A stretch of DNA of 64,000 nt from Thermogemmata fonticola (GCF_013694095.1 NZ_JACEFB010000003.1:288490-352489), one strand, 5' to 3'. Shown: positions 37,801 to 46,104, counted from the stretch's first letter. Notes: generated from the letters alone by a model not told the origin. Translations and numbers: made by a program.

Positions 37801-39171
37801 ACCTTGTTACGACGCAATAGCCGCGATCCTGGGCTTAACGCAGCCACTTTCAATCCTGGTCCGCCGGCGTCTCTTGCCAACAATGAGACGCTGATGGCGC
37901 CGTATGACTGGTTGGTGCATCTCGACCGGCCGCTCATCAACCAGTTGGAGTTGTTGCATATCACAGCCGGCCGGCCGTACGACGTCACGCAATTGTTCCT
38001 GACGCCGCGAACCGATGGCGGCATCAACAAGTTCACCGGTACTGTCCAGAACAGATTGAGTGACCCGCAGTGGCTCCTGCTCTATCGGGGTCTGGAATGG
38101 CTCCGCGTCCAACCGTATGTGACGGGAACCGCCGTCGGCGGGCGTGTCCCCGGACGCATCAACATCAATACGATCCAAGACAAACGCGTGTGGGATGCTC
38201 TGTTCGACGCTCAGGCTGGCAACAGCTTCGACCAGGCCTTCGTCGATCAGATGTGGAATACCCTCATCGGTAGCCGCACCCCCAACCTGCAGGCGCGGAC
38301 TGCGGCCGACGGCACGGTCCATCCGTGTCCTGTTCCGGGAGCCACGGTCTACGACAACAATGCGCCCACCGGCGACCGCCCCTTCCTCTCCTTCGGTGTG
38401 CCTACCGTTGTTAGTGTTGCCGGTGGTGCGTCCATCACTGCTACCGCGCGAGCGTACGGCGGCACCCTCGGTCTCAACGATACTCTCTTGCGAATCAATC
38501 CGGCGACGCAGCTTCCGTGGCTGACCGTTCCGCCACCCGGCGCTCTCCACCCCTACCAGAACTTCGAAGCGGTTCGCAAGGTATTCAATAACCTGACGAC
38601 TGTCAGCCACGCCTTCGCCGTGTGGGTCACCGTGGGCTACTTCGAAGTGGAGCAGGAGAGTCCCACTGCGGTCCCCGGCGTCAACTTTACACGTTTGGGC
38701 CAGGAATACTACCGCGAGGTGCCCGGCGATACCCGCTTCCAATTCTTCGCCATCTTGGACCGCAGCCAGATTGCTATCGACCCGGCCAGTTTTGCCAGTG
38801 GTTCGATTTCCCATGCTCTGCAGCGGCCGTTCTTCACCACATTGCTGGCCAACGCACCAGCCGGTAGCAGCGCGCTGACCATATACGCCCCTGGAGCCAG
38901 CGGATGGAGCGAAGGACAGCCTGTGCCTCTGGGGCAATCCCTAGTGGTCGGCCTCGGCAGCGCAATGGAAATCGTCCAAGTGCAAGGGGTCGGTGCGGTT
39001 CAGCCCGACGGCTCAGTGACGGTGACTCTGGCAGCACCCCTCAGCCGCACGCACTACTTCGGCGATTGCGTCTCCAATGTTCTGCCAGGTAACCCCGGGC
39101 CGCAGCCGAACTTTGATGTCCGCCTACCAGTTTACCAGTATGTCGTCCCCTTCTGGACTCGCCTTCGCTGA
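34852..39171 (+). CDS. Giant GspK/PilX-like protein
   Basis: 1439 residues from ATG 34852 (ggag 8 bases upstream). The N-terminus QRVDQRRGVLLIVVLAMLSLFAIVGITFVFFA is a prepilin-like signal after RRG, with Val and not Glu at position 5, as I recall for GspK; PilX-type N-termini are similar. The mature part is at least four times the length of a normal GspK. It is rich in Asn, Pro, Gly and Ala, with recurrent NP/NPANP and aromatic residues, and has GRININTIQDKRVWDALF near residues 1100-1120, which recalls the NINTA segment of GspK helix-hairpin-helix domains. It probably caps the pseudopilus. Last gene of the cluster, followed by a terminator-like hairpin. A surface adhesin role is an alternative. 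Confidence 0.75.
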   Translation: MLAKNTMGQRVDQRRGVLLIVVLAMLSLFAIVGITFVFFAGGKAEYARITAEIQNPGNLQFPDDGSAAFNAFLANLIFPAVMPTSTAPAPSYFNALRGHDLTTLMYGGQTGSTLAWSGIGLFDEAVAAPEYAGLNRRQIVNFTLFPGMNLMVDPEYSNPAGRPVGGPPAGTYIPKNASYTYPDVNNYFLAAICPATGEVLLPSFHRPQLFGSLDPSNPNWTNPQGKFLTLRPRPAEHPNFPRVPPNADGSYTGDVCNLRGGVGPWKNDSLWMDIGLAAITGPDGKRYKPLVAPLIVDLDGLLNLSVHGNVLGAGGVHRSGSGFGPWEVSLERAFGAFGGNVAEARNLINVRNATLANRAGAGQRAFAPPPLLGINNAIPACSSVAWAGLSGAGALLLPGQGGAGLFRDAPAYSNGYDSHNNPYPRHPYLYHPAEWPKAPNSTNPRAFSLPDLKLLHFAYAAGPAYYDSLEVGTHASTTLRSGGIGFPATVIGQTTPNPYRRDPPHRNRMIFTTYSYALDRPGGLGYAFTGTNLVANPLANLPPLNLSRPLADYRNDVSQPLSPSNIGNAAQAQADRQQLARDIFVRLVAAINPFLIATYNPANGQYTFAPSVTPGSPEYTMLRQAAQLAVNIVDYIDNDDIMTPLPWDPNTPGEVVYGVEKPRLIINEVYAEAVNDPADPTFGVVPMMANNPVHVRFWIELQNPTSTPYPAGTNGALGDGSVPLRLPDTAPGYSVYRLEIVQNAGGKVSLALRDPAASASNNRGEPGVLPQILFDFSPADGTPLQRIGPANGNPDGGIVVCAANVPRVHAASEFNPNFPAGTPVIHAAPTGAPNALAYTYPLNQALNNNTLNPLLKDHVVLLRRLANPYMPHDVTTNPYITVDFMDHVPAFDAIQREQGAILDRNVKQWNGMAVQPGYDPVDLPAAGDPIVRRHSLGKVQPLAGQCNPQPPAANADYPTYAFPASLVVAQNLNPANPQPGVRHTLLRRNSRDPGLNAATFNPGPPASLANNETLMAPYDWLVHLDRPLINQLELLHITAGRPYDVTQLFLTPRTDGGINKFTGTVQNRLSDPQWLLLYRGLEWLRVQPYVTGTAVGGRVPGRININTIQDKRVWDALFDAQAGNSFDQAFVDQMWNTLIGSRTPNLQARTAADGTVHPCPVPGATVYDNNAPTGDRPFLSFGVPTVVSVAGGASITATARAYGGTLGLNDTLLRINPATQLPWLTVPPPGALHPYQNFEAVRKVFNNLTTVSHAFAVWVTVGYFEVEQESPTAVPGVNFTRLGQEYYREVPGDTRFQFFAILDRSQIAIDPASFASGSISHALQRPFFTTLLANAPAGSSALTIYAPGASGWSEGQPVPLGQSLVVGLGSAMEIVQVQGVGAVQPDGSVTVTLAAPLSRTHYFGDCVSNVLPGNPGPQPNFDVRLPVYQYVVPFWTRLR

Positions 39172-39220
39172 ACCGAAGGAGCAAGCAGAGTGCACGGTTT
39201 AGGCTCCTCCGCTGGGCAGC

Positions 39221-39243
39221 GGATGGTCAACAACTGGCCATCC
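39221..39243 (+). terminator. Hairpin terminator after the pilus cluster
   Basis: Stem ggatggtca (39221-39229) and tggccatcc (39235-39243), nine pairs including one G-U, loop acaac, followed by the pyrimidine-rich gtttctctt. A short cgct/agcg hairpin precedes it. It lies 50 bases after the stop of the giant GspK-like gene, ahead of a convergent gene. Confidence 0.5.
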
Positions 39244-39377
39244 GTTTCTCTTCGGGGGGAAAACCACGGCCTTTCCCTGCCGACTTTGCAGGAGTGACGG
39301 TAACAAACGTCCCCCGGAAAGCGATCCCAAAGTTGGAACCCGTGGCGGAGCAGACTTGGGATAAGCAATGAACTGGG

Positions 39378-40370
39378 CTACGGTTGCGGGGGAATTTCTT
39401 TGGCCTGGAGCAACTCGATTTTGCCCTCCCGGCCCACAGCGTAACGGAAATTGGTTTTGGCGGTACAAGCCGCGCCGACATTCCCCTTGGGATCAAGAGC
39501 CAGAAAGGCGACACGGGCGGGATGAACCCCTCGGCGGGCAGCAGCGGCATGTACGCGCTGGCACGCCATCTCGCAGGCTTCTTGGGGAGATTTGCCAGCA
39601 CGCATCCATTCCACGATCAGCAGGCTGCCGCCAATGCGGATGATCTCTTCCCCCACCCCCGTGGCCCCGGCCGCTCCGGCCGTGTCATCCACGTACAGCC
39701 CCGCTCCGATGATCGGCGAATCACCGACCCGCCCCGGCAGCTTGTATGCCAGACCGCTAGTCGTACAGACGCCCCCCAAGTGTCCTTTGACATCCAAAGC
39801 CAAGACGGTCACGGTGTCGTGGCTCAACTCTCCCGCTGCGATGTCGCTAGCCCCATCCCGGCACGTCTCCGGATCCGGCGAGCCGGCATCTGAGGCACTC
39901 CGCTTTTCCTCCGGAGGCTTTTGATTAGGCTGGGGCCTGTCTTCCGGGCGCAGGTCCGGGTGCCGTTCGAGCCACTCGCGCAGAGCAGCGAGAGTATAGG
40001 GTTGCTCCAAGCGAAACCCTTCCTGGAGGGCGAACCACTTGGCTCCCTCGCCGACCAATAGGACATGGGGGGTTTTTTCCATGACTCGCCGGGCCAAGGC
40101 GGCTGGGTGCCGGACATGTTCTACTGCCGCCACCGCTCCACAGGCCAAGGTTCGGCCATCCATGACGCTTGCATCCAGGGTCAAGCGCCCTAGGCGGTCG
40201 GGTAGGCTGCCGAAACCCACCGAGTTGCGGATGGTAACATCCTCTTCCACGGCCTGAGCGCCCGCCAGAGCAGCGTCCAAGGCTGGCTCACCCCGTGTGA
40301 GAAGGGGCAAAGCCTTTTCCACCGCCCGGCGGCCAAAGGGCCAGGTCGCAATGACCACAGGATGAGGCAT
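39378..40370 (-). CDS. Glycosylasparaginase/isoaspartyl peptidase family (Ntn hydrolase)
   Basis: 330 residues from ATG 40370-40368, which lies 6 bases after ggagg; an upstream ATG at 40376 abuts that site. The protein is an N-terminal nucleophile hydrolase precursor. The self-cleavage site is GELSHDTVTVLALD with the nucleophile T186, followed by GVCTTSGLAYKLPGRVGDSPIIGAGLYVDD and GATGVGEEIIRIGG, all diagnostic of the N4-(beta-N-acetylglucosaminyl)-L-asparaginase branch. The alpha chain has TIRNSVGFGSLPD and DASVMDGRTLACGAVAAV. A 40-residue Pro/Glu/Asp-rich linker (about 135-175) precedes the cleavage site. No signal peptide is evident. The reaction is hydrolysis of the Asn-GlcNAc or an isoAsp bond. 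Confidence 0.88.
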   Translation of the reverse strand: MPHPVVIATWPFGRRAVEKALPLLTRGEPALDAALAGAQAVEEDVTIRNSVGFGSLPDRLGRLTLDASVMDGRTLACGAVAAVEHVRHPAALARRVMEKTPHVLLVGEGAKWFALQEGFRLEQPYTLAALREWLERHPDLRPEDRPQPNQKPPEEKRSASDAGSPDPETCRDGASDIAAGELSHDTVTVLALDVKGHLGGVCTTSGLAYKLPGRVGDSPIIGAGLYVDDTAGAAGATGVGEEIIRIGGSLLIVEWMRAGKSPQEACEMACQRVHAAAARRGVHPARVAFLALDPKGNVGAACTAKTNFRYAVGREGKIELLQAKEIPPQP

Positions 40371-40652
40371 GGGCATCCTCCGGAGGGGTAGACGGCGAGG
40401 GGAAGGCAATGCCCCAGCGCCGGCGTGAGGAACCTCCCTAAACAGAAAGGAACCTCCTCAGCCTTAGCTTAGAAGGCAACCCTCACGGTGAAAACAGAGC
40501 GCCTAGCCTTGCCGGTTCAACCCCAGCAACAGAACGATGAGACTTTGACTGAGGATTGCAGGCTCAATTGTCCAAGTCTCATAGCGCTGCTGTCGCTGGC
40601 ACAGGCAGCAGGCCGGCGCGGACATCGTTACCCGGAAGGATGCACCGGTTGA

Positions 40653-40925
40653 TCAGGGGAAAGACGGAGCCGGCGGCGGTGTTTCCGAGGGAGCCGGAGC
40701 CGGCGCGGGTTCAGGGGTCACCGGAGCAGCCTTGGCGGCCTTCTTCGCGGTGGCCTTGCGAGTCGTGGTTTTCTTCGGAGCAGCCTTCTTGGCCGTCGTC
40801 TTCTTGGCGGCCGTCTTCTTGGCTACGCTCCCTGCCGCCTTGGTCTTCTTGGCGGTTGCCTTCTTGGCCGTCGTCTTCTTGGCAGTCGTCTTCTTGGCTG
40901 CCGTGCTCTTGCTGCTTTTGGCCAT
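40653..40925 (-). CDS. Histone H1-like Lys/Ala-rich DNA-binding protein
   Basis: 90 residues from ATG 40925-40923 (gggag about 9 bases upstream). After MAKSSKS the chain is a run of TAKK, AAKK and TTAKK units (about 14 units to residue 68), like the C-terminal tail of histone H1 and bacterial Hc1/AlgP-type proteins, then a Pro/Ala-rich tail ending PPPAPSFP. Such proteins bind DNA non-specifically and help compact the nucleoid. The repetitive DNA (variants of ttcttggcngt on the + strand) makes the unit number prone to slippage. It lies 280 bases upstream of the asparaginase gene and divergent from the export-lipoprotein pair. Confidence 0.8.
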   Translation of the reverse strand: MAKSSKSTAAKKTTAKKTTAKKATAKKTKAAGSVAKKTAAKKTTAKKAAPKKTTTRKATAKKAAKAAPVTPEPAPAPAPSETPPPAPSFP

Positions 40926-41243
40926 CGTCAACATCTCCCAGAGTTACTCAGAGTATCGACCTTCCACGCGGTCGATATTGCCTCAATCCGAGAAACGCCT
41001 CCTGCCTGCGAGTACAGATTTCCCTGTTACCATGCTAGTGCACGCGGCGCATTTGTCGATTCTTTCTTGCATTATTCGTCGCTTTTTTCTCCCGATCCAT
41101 CCCTTCTTGAAAAAACATGCCACATGTTTGTCCCTCGCACCACTGAAAAATCGGCAAACTCACTCTGTTTGATCAAATCCAGCCCCAAGAGTTGCCGATA
41201 GTGACAACAGACCGACCCACACGAAGCGGTGGAGAGACGCAGG
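40926..41243. other. Divergent spacer before the export genes
   Basis: About 320 bases with no supported gene, AT-rich around 41050-41180 (including gaaaaaacatg). Probably the two promoters of the divergent H1-like and lipoprotein genes; none can be placed. Confidence 0.4.
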
Positions 41244-41894
41244 ATGGGTCAAAGAGGCGTCATGAGACTGCTTCTTCCGCTGCTCGCCACCGGCTGCAAT
41301 ATCGCGCACGAAGCGATCCGTAACTTCCATCACGAACCCCGCCTCCTGGGGACGCAGTGGATCATCACCCAGCGTTTACAGCAACAGGCGCGCGAAGCCT
41401 GGAAGAGTATCCGGGGGGAGTTTCCGGACTGTGCCCCGGAGTTCCGTGAGGGCTTCCTCGACGGCTATGTGGATTACTTGGACCGCGGCGGACCGGCCCA
41501 TCTTCCCGCAGTGCCGCCCAGTAAATACACGCGCCATCCCCGCTATTTCACTCCCGAAGGGCATGCCCGCTTGCAGCAGTATTTTTTGGGCTTTCAGCTT
41601 GGACAGCAGCAAGCCATTGCAAGCGGCCAGCGCCGCTACCTGACGGTTCCTGTCCTCCTCCCATCGCCCCCGCCAGAGCCGCCGCCATTCCGCTTGGCTC
41701 AGCCTTCGGCCTCCAGCAACACTCCTCCGCCTTCAAACGATTCGCTCCCCCCGGAACAACCATCGTCCAGCGAAGGGTCAGCCGCAAGTAGGGATTCGCC
41801 CCCCTCCCTACCGCCTTCCAGGGAAGAAACTGGCTTTCCCCTCCCCCGCCCAACGCCGGTGGAACTTCTCCCACGACCCGGAGGGCGACCATGA
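41244..41894 (+). CDS. Small lipoprotein coupled to a Wza-like exporter
   Basis: 216 residues from ATG 41244 (ggagag about 8 bases upstream); GTG 41229 and ATG 41262 are alternatives in frame. The lipobox LLATGC gives a lipidated C18. Residues 20-135 form an alpha-helical region (REAWKSIRGEFPDCAPEFREGFLDGYVDYLDRGG, LQQYFLGFQLGQQQAIASGQ). The C-terminal 75 residues are Pro/Ser-rich. The stop codon overlaps the start of the polysaccharide export gene as ATGA, so the two are translationally coupled and probably work together in polymer export. I do not recognise a named family. Confidence 0.72.
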   Translation: MGQRGVMRLLLPLLATGCNIAHEAIRNFHHEPRLLGTQWIITQRLQQQAREAWKSIRGEFPDCAPEFREGFLDGYVDYLDRGGPAHLPAVPPSKYTRHPRYFTPEGHARLQQYFLGFQLGQQQAIASGQRRYLTVPVLLPSPPPEPPPFRLAQPSASSNTPPPSNDSLPPEQPSSSEGSAASRDSPPSLPPSREETGFPLPRPTPVELLPRPGGRP

Positions 41895-43159
41895 CGCCGC
41901 TCTCCCGCCATTTCCTGAGTCTGCTCCTGCTTGTAGCCGCTGCTCTGACGACCGGCTGCGCCGCTCTGACAAACCCTGTCGCTGATGGCATCCCCGTACG
42001 CCGGCTGCCAGAGGAGATTCTGGGACGGCCCAAAAGCGATTACCGCCCCATTCCCCTCACTCTGCTCCGTATCAATACCCCCAAAGAATACCGCCTGGAC
42101 AAAGGGGACGTTCTCGCTATTGTCGCCGATGAAATCCTAACCAAAGCAGACCAACCGATTCCGGTTCAATTCACCCCTAGCGGCGATAGACCCGCCGTCC
42201 AAGGCCTGCCCGTTCCGGTTCAGGAGGATGGCACCATCCAACTCCCCCAATTGGACCCGATTGTGGTCAAGGGGATGACTCTCAAGGAAGCCCGTGAGGC
42301 CATCCTCAAACAGATTGTCGAGGAGAAGAAAATTCTCCAGCCAGGCAAGGGCCGCGTGTCGGTGGAGTTGTTGCAGCCCCGGCGGTATCGCGTGCTGGTC
42401 GTACGGGAAGATGCTCAACCCATTCAACCGCAATTTGCTGCCGCTGGACCTATTGCCGCCGTGATTGGCGGTACCAAGCGCGGCGCCGCCTTCTCGCTCC
42501 TCCTGGAACCGGGGCGCAACGACCTACTGCAAGCCCTCACCCTGACAGGCGGACCTCCCGGCCTGGAGGCCAAAAACGAGATCATCATCCGTCGTGGCAC
42601 CTATGATCCGGACCAACCGGCCAAAGGGTTCGTCCGCATCCCTCTGCGTCTGCCCCCCGACCAACCCATTCCCTTTACCGAAGAGGACATCATTCTCAAC
42701 GATGGCGACACGGTGTACATCGAGGCCCGCGATACCGAGGTTTATTACGTAGCTGGTCTAGCAGGAGCGACCCAAGTCCCCTTACCGCGGGATTACGACC
42801 TGCGAGTCATCGAGGCCCTGGCGCAAGTCCGCGCTCCCCTCATCAACGGCAGCTTCAGCCAGAACGCCTTCGTGGCACAGGCCGTCCAAGCAGGTATCGG
42901 CAACCCCAATCCCAGCCTGGTCACCGTCATTCGGCGGCTTCCCAACGGACAGCAAATCCGCATCCGCGTGGACTTGAACGAAGCTTATCGCGATAGCCGC
43001 GAAAATATCCTCATCCAACCCGGCGACCTCATCGTTCTGCAGGAACGTCCCAGCGAAGCCTTGGTCCGTTACCTCACCCAAACCCTACGCCTGAGTACCA
43101 CCTGGGAACTGATTCGCAGTCCCCGATTCACCCAAATTGGCGTGTCTAACAACCCCTAG
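41891..43159 (+). CDS. Polysaccharide biosynthesis/export lipoprotein (Wza-like)
   Basis: 422 residues from ATG 41891, overlapping the preceding stop by the ATGA arrangement. The lipobox LTTGC gives C23. A Poly_export domain follows (EYRLDKGDVLAIVADEIL ... VPVQEDGTIQLPQLDPIVVKGMTLKEAREAI), then two soluble ligand-binding beta-grasp-like segments: LLQALTLTGGPPGLEAKNEIIIRRG and VYYVAGLAGATQVPLPRDYDLRVIEALAQV. These are hallmarks of outer-membrane polysaccharide export channels. No Wzc-type kinase or glycosyltransferase is next to it. A C-terminal helix as in Wza is not obvious, so the membrane form may differ. Confidence 0.88.
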   Translation: MTPLSRHFLSLLLLVAAALTTGCAALTNPVADGIPVRRLPEEILGRPKSDYRPIPLTLLRINTPKEYRLDKGDVLAIVADEILTKADQPIPVQFTPSGDRPAVQGLPVPVQEDGTIQLPQLDPIVVKGMTLKEAREAILKQIVEEKKILQPGKGRVSVELLQPRRYRVLVVREDAQPIQPQFAAAGPIAAVIGGTKRGAAFSLLLEPGRNDLLQALTLTGGPPGLEAKNEIIIRRGTYDPDQPAKGFVRIPLRLPPDQPIPFTEEDIILNDGDTVYIEARDTEVYYVAGLAGATQVPLPRDYDLRVIEALAQVRAPLINGSFSQNAFVAQAVQAGIGNPNPSLVTVIRRLPNGQQIRIRVDLNEAYRDSRENILIQPGDLIVLQERPSEALVRYLTQTLRLSTTWELIRSPRFTQIGVSNNP

Positions 43160-43339
43160 TGCCGCCTCGTCCCTCTACGACTTGCCTCACCCTATCTTCC
43201 TCCCACTTGGGCAGCTAGAAGCAATCAATAGGACTTGGGCGGCATACCTTTTACCGATTTGCCCAACCGATCTGTGGTGCCTGCTTGTCTAACCTGTTAT
43301 GCCACTATCCTCCTGGATTAACGTCCTACACAACCTTCC

Positions 43340-44227
43340 TTACAGAACGACACAGGGGCGGAGATTTTCACCCACACGTTTGCCAACTCCCAAAAGTTTC
43401 CCATCCTGGTCCAGCACCGCCCATTCCTGATCGTCTTGGCTCCCCGAATGGGAGGCCATCCGATCTCCCCGCCAGGATATACTCTGGCCGTGGCAGAAAA
43501 GTCGAGCCTCGGTAGGAGCTAACGTCAGGGCGGGAAGGTGGGACACTGCCAGCCTTACTGGCAATAGCGGCGGAGGTTCCCGATACTGTTGCAAAGGGGT
43601 AGCTTGCGCCAGGGTCAAATCCCCCACGCGCAACCGCCGCAAAGCCTCTACGTATCCTCCGCAACCGAGTTTCTCCCCCACATCCCTGGCCAAGGCACGA
43701 ATATATGTCCCCCGGCTACAATCCACTTCTACATCGACATAAGGCCAGTGATAGTCCAGCAAACGGATCGCGCGAATATGGACCAAGCGAGGAGCCAGGA
43801 CAGGAGCAGCTCCCTGGCGTGCCAACTCGTAAGCCCTTTGTCCCTGGACTTTTAGGGCGGAAAAGGCAGGGGGGCGCTGCCAGATGTCACCGATAAATTC
43901 CTGAAGTACATCCCGAACCTGCTCCCGCGTGGGCTGGGGAGTTCCCGCGCGTGGCGTAATCACCCCCTGAGCATCGTCTGTATCGCTCACCGCACCCAAG
44001 CGAAACCGAGCCTGATACGTCTTCTCCATCTGCTGGACATAGTCGGCCAAGCGCGTGGCTCTCCCTACACACAACACCAGCAGGCCCGTCGCCAAGGGGT
44101 CCAACGTACCCGTGTGGCCGATCTTGACACGAGAGGGGAACCACTGCTGGACCTGATTGACCACCGCACGGGAGGTCACCCCTTCCGGCTTGTCAATCAC
44201 TAACAGCCCGGCGATTGCCTGGGTCAT
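43340..44227 (-). CDS. truB: tRNA pseudouridine(55) synthase TruB
   Basis: 295 residues if started at ATG 44227; ATG 44260 is an alternative and neither has a strong ribosome site. The chosen start puts GLLVIDKPEGVTSRAVVNQV at the N-terminus as in other TruB proteins. The catalytic aspartate lies in KIGHTGTLDPLATGLLVLCVGRATRL. EKTYQARFRLGAVSDTDDAQG and VDCSRGTYIRALARDVGEKLG are further TruB blocks. The enzyme makes pseudouridine 55 in the T-loop of tRNAs. It lies last of a minus-strand run rhomboid-FmdB-ArsR-TruB. Confidence 0.93.
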   Translation of the reverse strand: MTQAIAGLLVIDKPEGVTSRAVVNQVQQWFPSRVKIGHTGTLDPLATGLLVLCVGRATRLADYVQQMEKTYQARFRLGAVSDTDDAQGVITPRAGTPQPTREQVRDVLQEFIGDIWQRPPAFSALKVQGQRAYELARQGAAPVLAPRLVHIRAIRLLDYHWPYVDVEVDCSRGTYIRALARDVGEKLGCGGYVEALRRLRVGDLTLAQATPLQQYREPPPLLPVRLAVSHLPALTLAPTEARLFCHGQSISWRGDRMASHSGSQDDQEWAVLDQDGKLLGVGKRVGENLRPCVVL

Positions 44228-44311
44228 GGGATATGGGAATGCTAGATGACCGGACGGCATCGTCCTTGACCGCCACCAATCATGCCGCACCGAAGCATGC
44301 GGTCCTGCAAT

Positions 44312-44623
44312 TCAGTTGTAGGGAATCTCGATCCGGCACCAGCCTAAGTCCAGAAAGGTCGATTTGTTTCCCTGATTGACAAACACGTCCGGGTGGAGGG
44401 TATAGACCACATACCGTCCATTCTTGCTGCCTTTCACCAGGCCGGCCTGACTCAGGACACCGAGATGGTGGGAAACATTGACAATCTCGATGTTCAACTC
44501 TTTGGCCAATTGGCTCACGTTTTTGGAGCCTGTGCGCAGGGATTCGATGATGCGAATGCGGTTCGGCTCTGCTAGGGCCTGAAGCTTTTCCGCGCACTCT
44601 TTTGCCGTTTTGGGATCGGTCAT
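44312..44623 (-). CDS. ArsR-type winged-helix transcription regulator
   Basis: 103 residues from ATG 44623-44621 with aaggag 9 bases upstream. It has the ArsR/SmtB fold: LQALAEPNRIRIIESLRTGSKNV, then the recognition helices SQLAKELNIEIVNVSHHLGVLSQAGLV and the wing GSKNGRYVVYTLHPDVF. The ELCVC metal site of ArsR is absent; only two cysteines are present and they lie outside helix 3. Thus it is probably not a classical metal sensor. The C-terminal 22 residues (NQGNKSTFLDLGWCRIEIPYN) are unusual and could make a ligand or dimer contact. An AT-rich block at 44740-44765 may be its operator. Confidence 0.85.
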   Translation of the reverse strand: MTDPKTAKECAEKLQALAEPNRIRIIESLRTGSKNVSQLAKELNIEIVNVSHHLGVLSQAGLVKGSKNGRYVVYTLHPDVFVNQGNKSTFLDLGWCRIEIPYN

Positions 44624-44905
44624 GGCTGCTGTCTCCTTGTTCGTTCTCGGATTCGCTTTCCGCACCGACCCGAAGGCGGTTGGCCTTCGCCGAAATCGGC
44701 CGATCGAAGTCGGGCGGTGTTTTCATCACCACGTTCTTCCCACTATCATTATTACGATAACTGTTCCGTGATGACAAGCACGGTTGCGATGCTAAATTTC
44801 AGGACATCGCCGCAGGGCCTTCATGGCCCGCACAGTTTGCAACATCTATGGGAATAACCTGAGAGCAAAAGGCGCAGAACAGCGGAGGGGGCAAACCGAG
44901 GAGAG

Positions 44906-45148
44906 TCACGAGGCAGCAGGCCAAGAAGCGTTCGTACGTCCACACCAGGGAGCGCCACATGGGGGGCCATCCCCTTGGCAGTTCGTCGCCGCAGGCGCCG
45001 CAGATCGGCCGGCGGTTGGCAGCCCGATCAACCGCTCCAGGCTCGGACTTTGGCATTGGGGGCATGTCGTTGGCTCGTGAGCCATCGATGGAACCAGTTG
45101 CTCAAACGTATGTTGGCACTGACGGCAGGTATACTCGTACAGCGGCAT
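44906..45148 (-). CDS. FmdB-type zinc ribbon protein
   Basis: 80 residues from ATG 45148-45146 with aaggagg 9 bases upstream. It starts MPLYEYTCRQCQHTFEQL and continues with TTCPQCQSPSLERLIGLPT, the FmdB/CxxC-CxxC zinc ribbon. The C-terminal half has three further cysteines and is variable. The family is widespread and small; an early link to formamidase/amidase regulation is weak. It is only 38 bases after the rhomboid-family gene, so the two are probably co-transcribed. Confidence 0.88.
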   Translation of the reverse strand: MPLYEYTCRQCQHTFEQLVPSMAHEPTTCPQCQSPSLERLIGLPTAGRSAAPAATNCQGDGPPCGAPWCGRTNASWPAAS

Positions 45149-45186
45149 AGCTGCTACCTCCTTCGTCAACCCAACCGGCTTTTGCT

Positions 45187-46104
45187 TTAGCGACGGCGTT
45201 TTTTATATAATTCGCTCGCCTGGAAGAGGATGGCACGTTCCTCCGCCGTCAGACTCGCCTGGCCGTACTGGGAAACTTTCGCCAACACTCGGTCCACCTC
45301 GGCCTCGAAATCGACTGTCGAAGAGGACGACGCGGTTGATGGCGCGGCCTCTTCCCCGGAGCCACCCTCCATCACCACGCTGTCGCTGTCGGGCGGAGTG
45401 GTCACACGCAACACAGGCCGAACGGAAGAACTTGCGCGCCGCTTCTTCTCCGGCCACCACCGCCCTGTCAAATGCCAATTGTAACGATAGTAGAGCCAGC
45501 CGAAACCCGCACCCACGAGGTCGATGGCCGCCGCTGTCTGCCAACCGTTCCCCACCATGATCAGCAGGTCCAAACCCACGTAGAGCACCGCGATGCTCCA
45601 CACCGGCAGGGGAAGCACAAAAAACAAGAGCACCTGCTGCCGGGGAAAATGACAAGCAAAGAGCACCAGGGTCGCCGCCACCGCTGCATTGGCACCAACG
45701 GCTGGCTCCCCAGCGAGCACACCCGCCCCATATAGCCCCGTCGCCACGGCATACCCCAGCACGCCTGCCAGCACATAGTACACCCCATACTCCACTTCAC
45801 CGTGGATGGCCGACAGGCGGCTCCCCGCCCAATACACCAAAAGCATGTTGGCGAACAGATGCCAAATCGAATGATGCAGCACAAGCGGGGTCACCAAACG
45901 CCAAACTTCCCCGGCTACCACCCGTCGAGGATGGTAAGCCCCCCATCCCAGCAGCGGATTGTTCCGGACATCGCCCACATGCTGCAACAGAAACACCACA
46001 CTCGTGAGGACAATAATCCACACCGCCACGCCCCATCCGCGCCACGTCTGCCCCCAGCGCCCGTGCCGATCTTCGGAATAGTAGTCCCGGTCCATGATCC
46101 CCAT
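45187..46104 (-). CDS. Rhomboid-family membrane protein, catalytic residues missing
   Basis: 305 residues from ATG 46104 (ggaggag about 7 bases upstream). Six or so membrane segments lie between 25 and 205. Typical rhomboid features are WRLVTPLVLHHSIWHLFANMLLVYWAGSRLS (HLxxN at 82-86) and YYVLAGVLGYAVATGLYG. The catalytic GxSG is GANA (137-140), with N139 in place of Ser, and the expected HLGG histidine region reads DLVGAGFG with D195. Both dyad residues are therefore missing and the protein should be an inactive rhomboid relative. The soluble C-terminus (about 215-305) ends DRVLAKVSQYGQASLTAEER, a segment seen at the end of many bacterial rhomboids. Confidence 0.85.
   Translation of the reverse strand: MGIMDRDYYSEDRHGRWGQTWRGWGVAVWIIVLTSVVFLLQHVGDVRNNPLLGWGAYHPRRVVAGEVWRLVTPLVLHHSIWHLFANMLLVYWAGSRLSAIHGEVEYGVYYVLAGVLGYAVATGLYGAGVLAGEPAVGANAAVAATLVLFACHFPRQQVLLFFVLPLPVWSIAVLYVGLDLLIMVGNGWQTAAAIDLVGAGFGWLYYRYNWHLTGRWWPEKKRRASSSVRPVLRVTTPPDSDSVVMEGGSGEEAAPSTASSSSTVDFEAEVDRVLAKVSQYGQASLTAEERAILFQASELYKKRRR

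Noticed and set aside
40732..41172. Plus-strand hydrophobic frame opposite the H1-like gene
   Set aside because: The reverse of AAKK codons gives a false hydrophobic repeat (FLAVVFLAAV); the minus-strand gene has the ribosome site.
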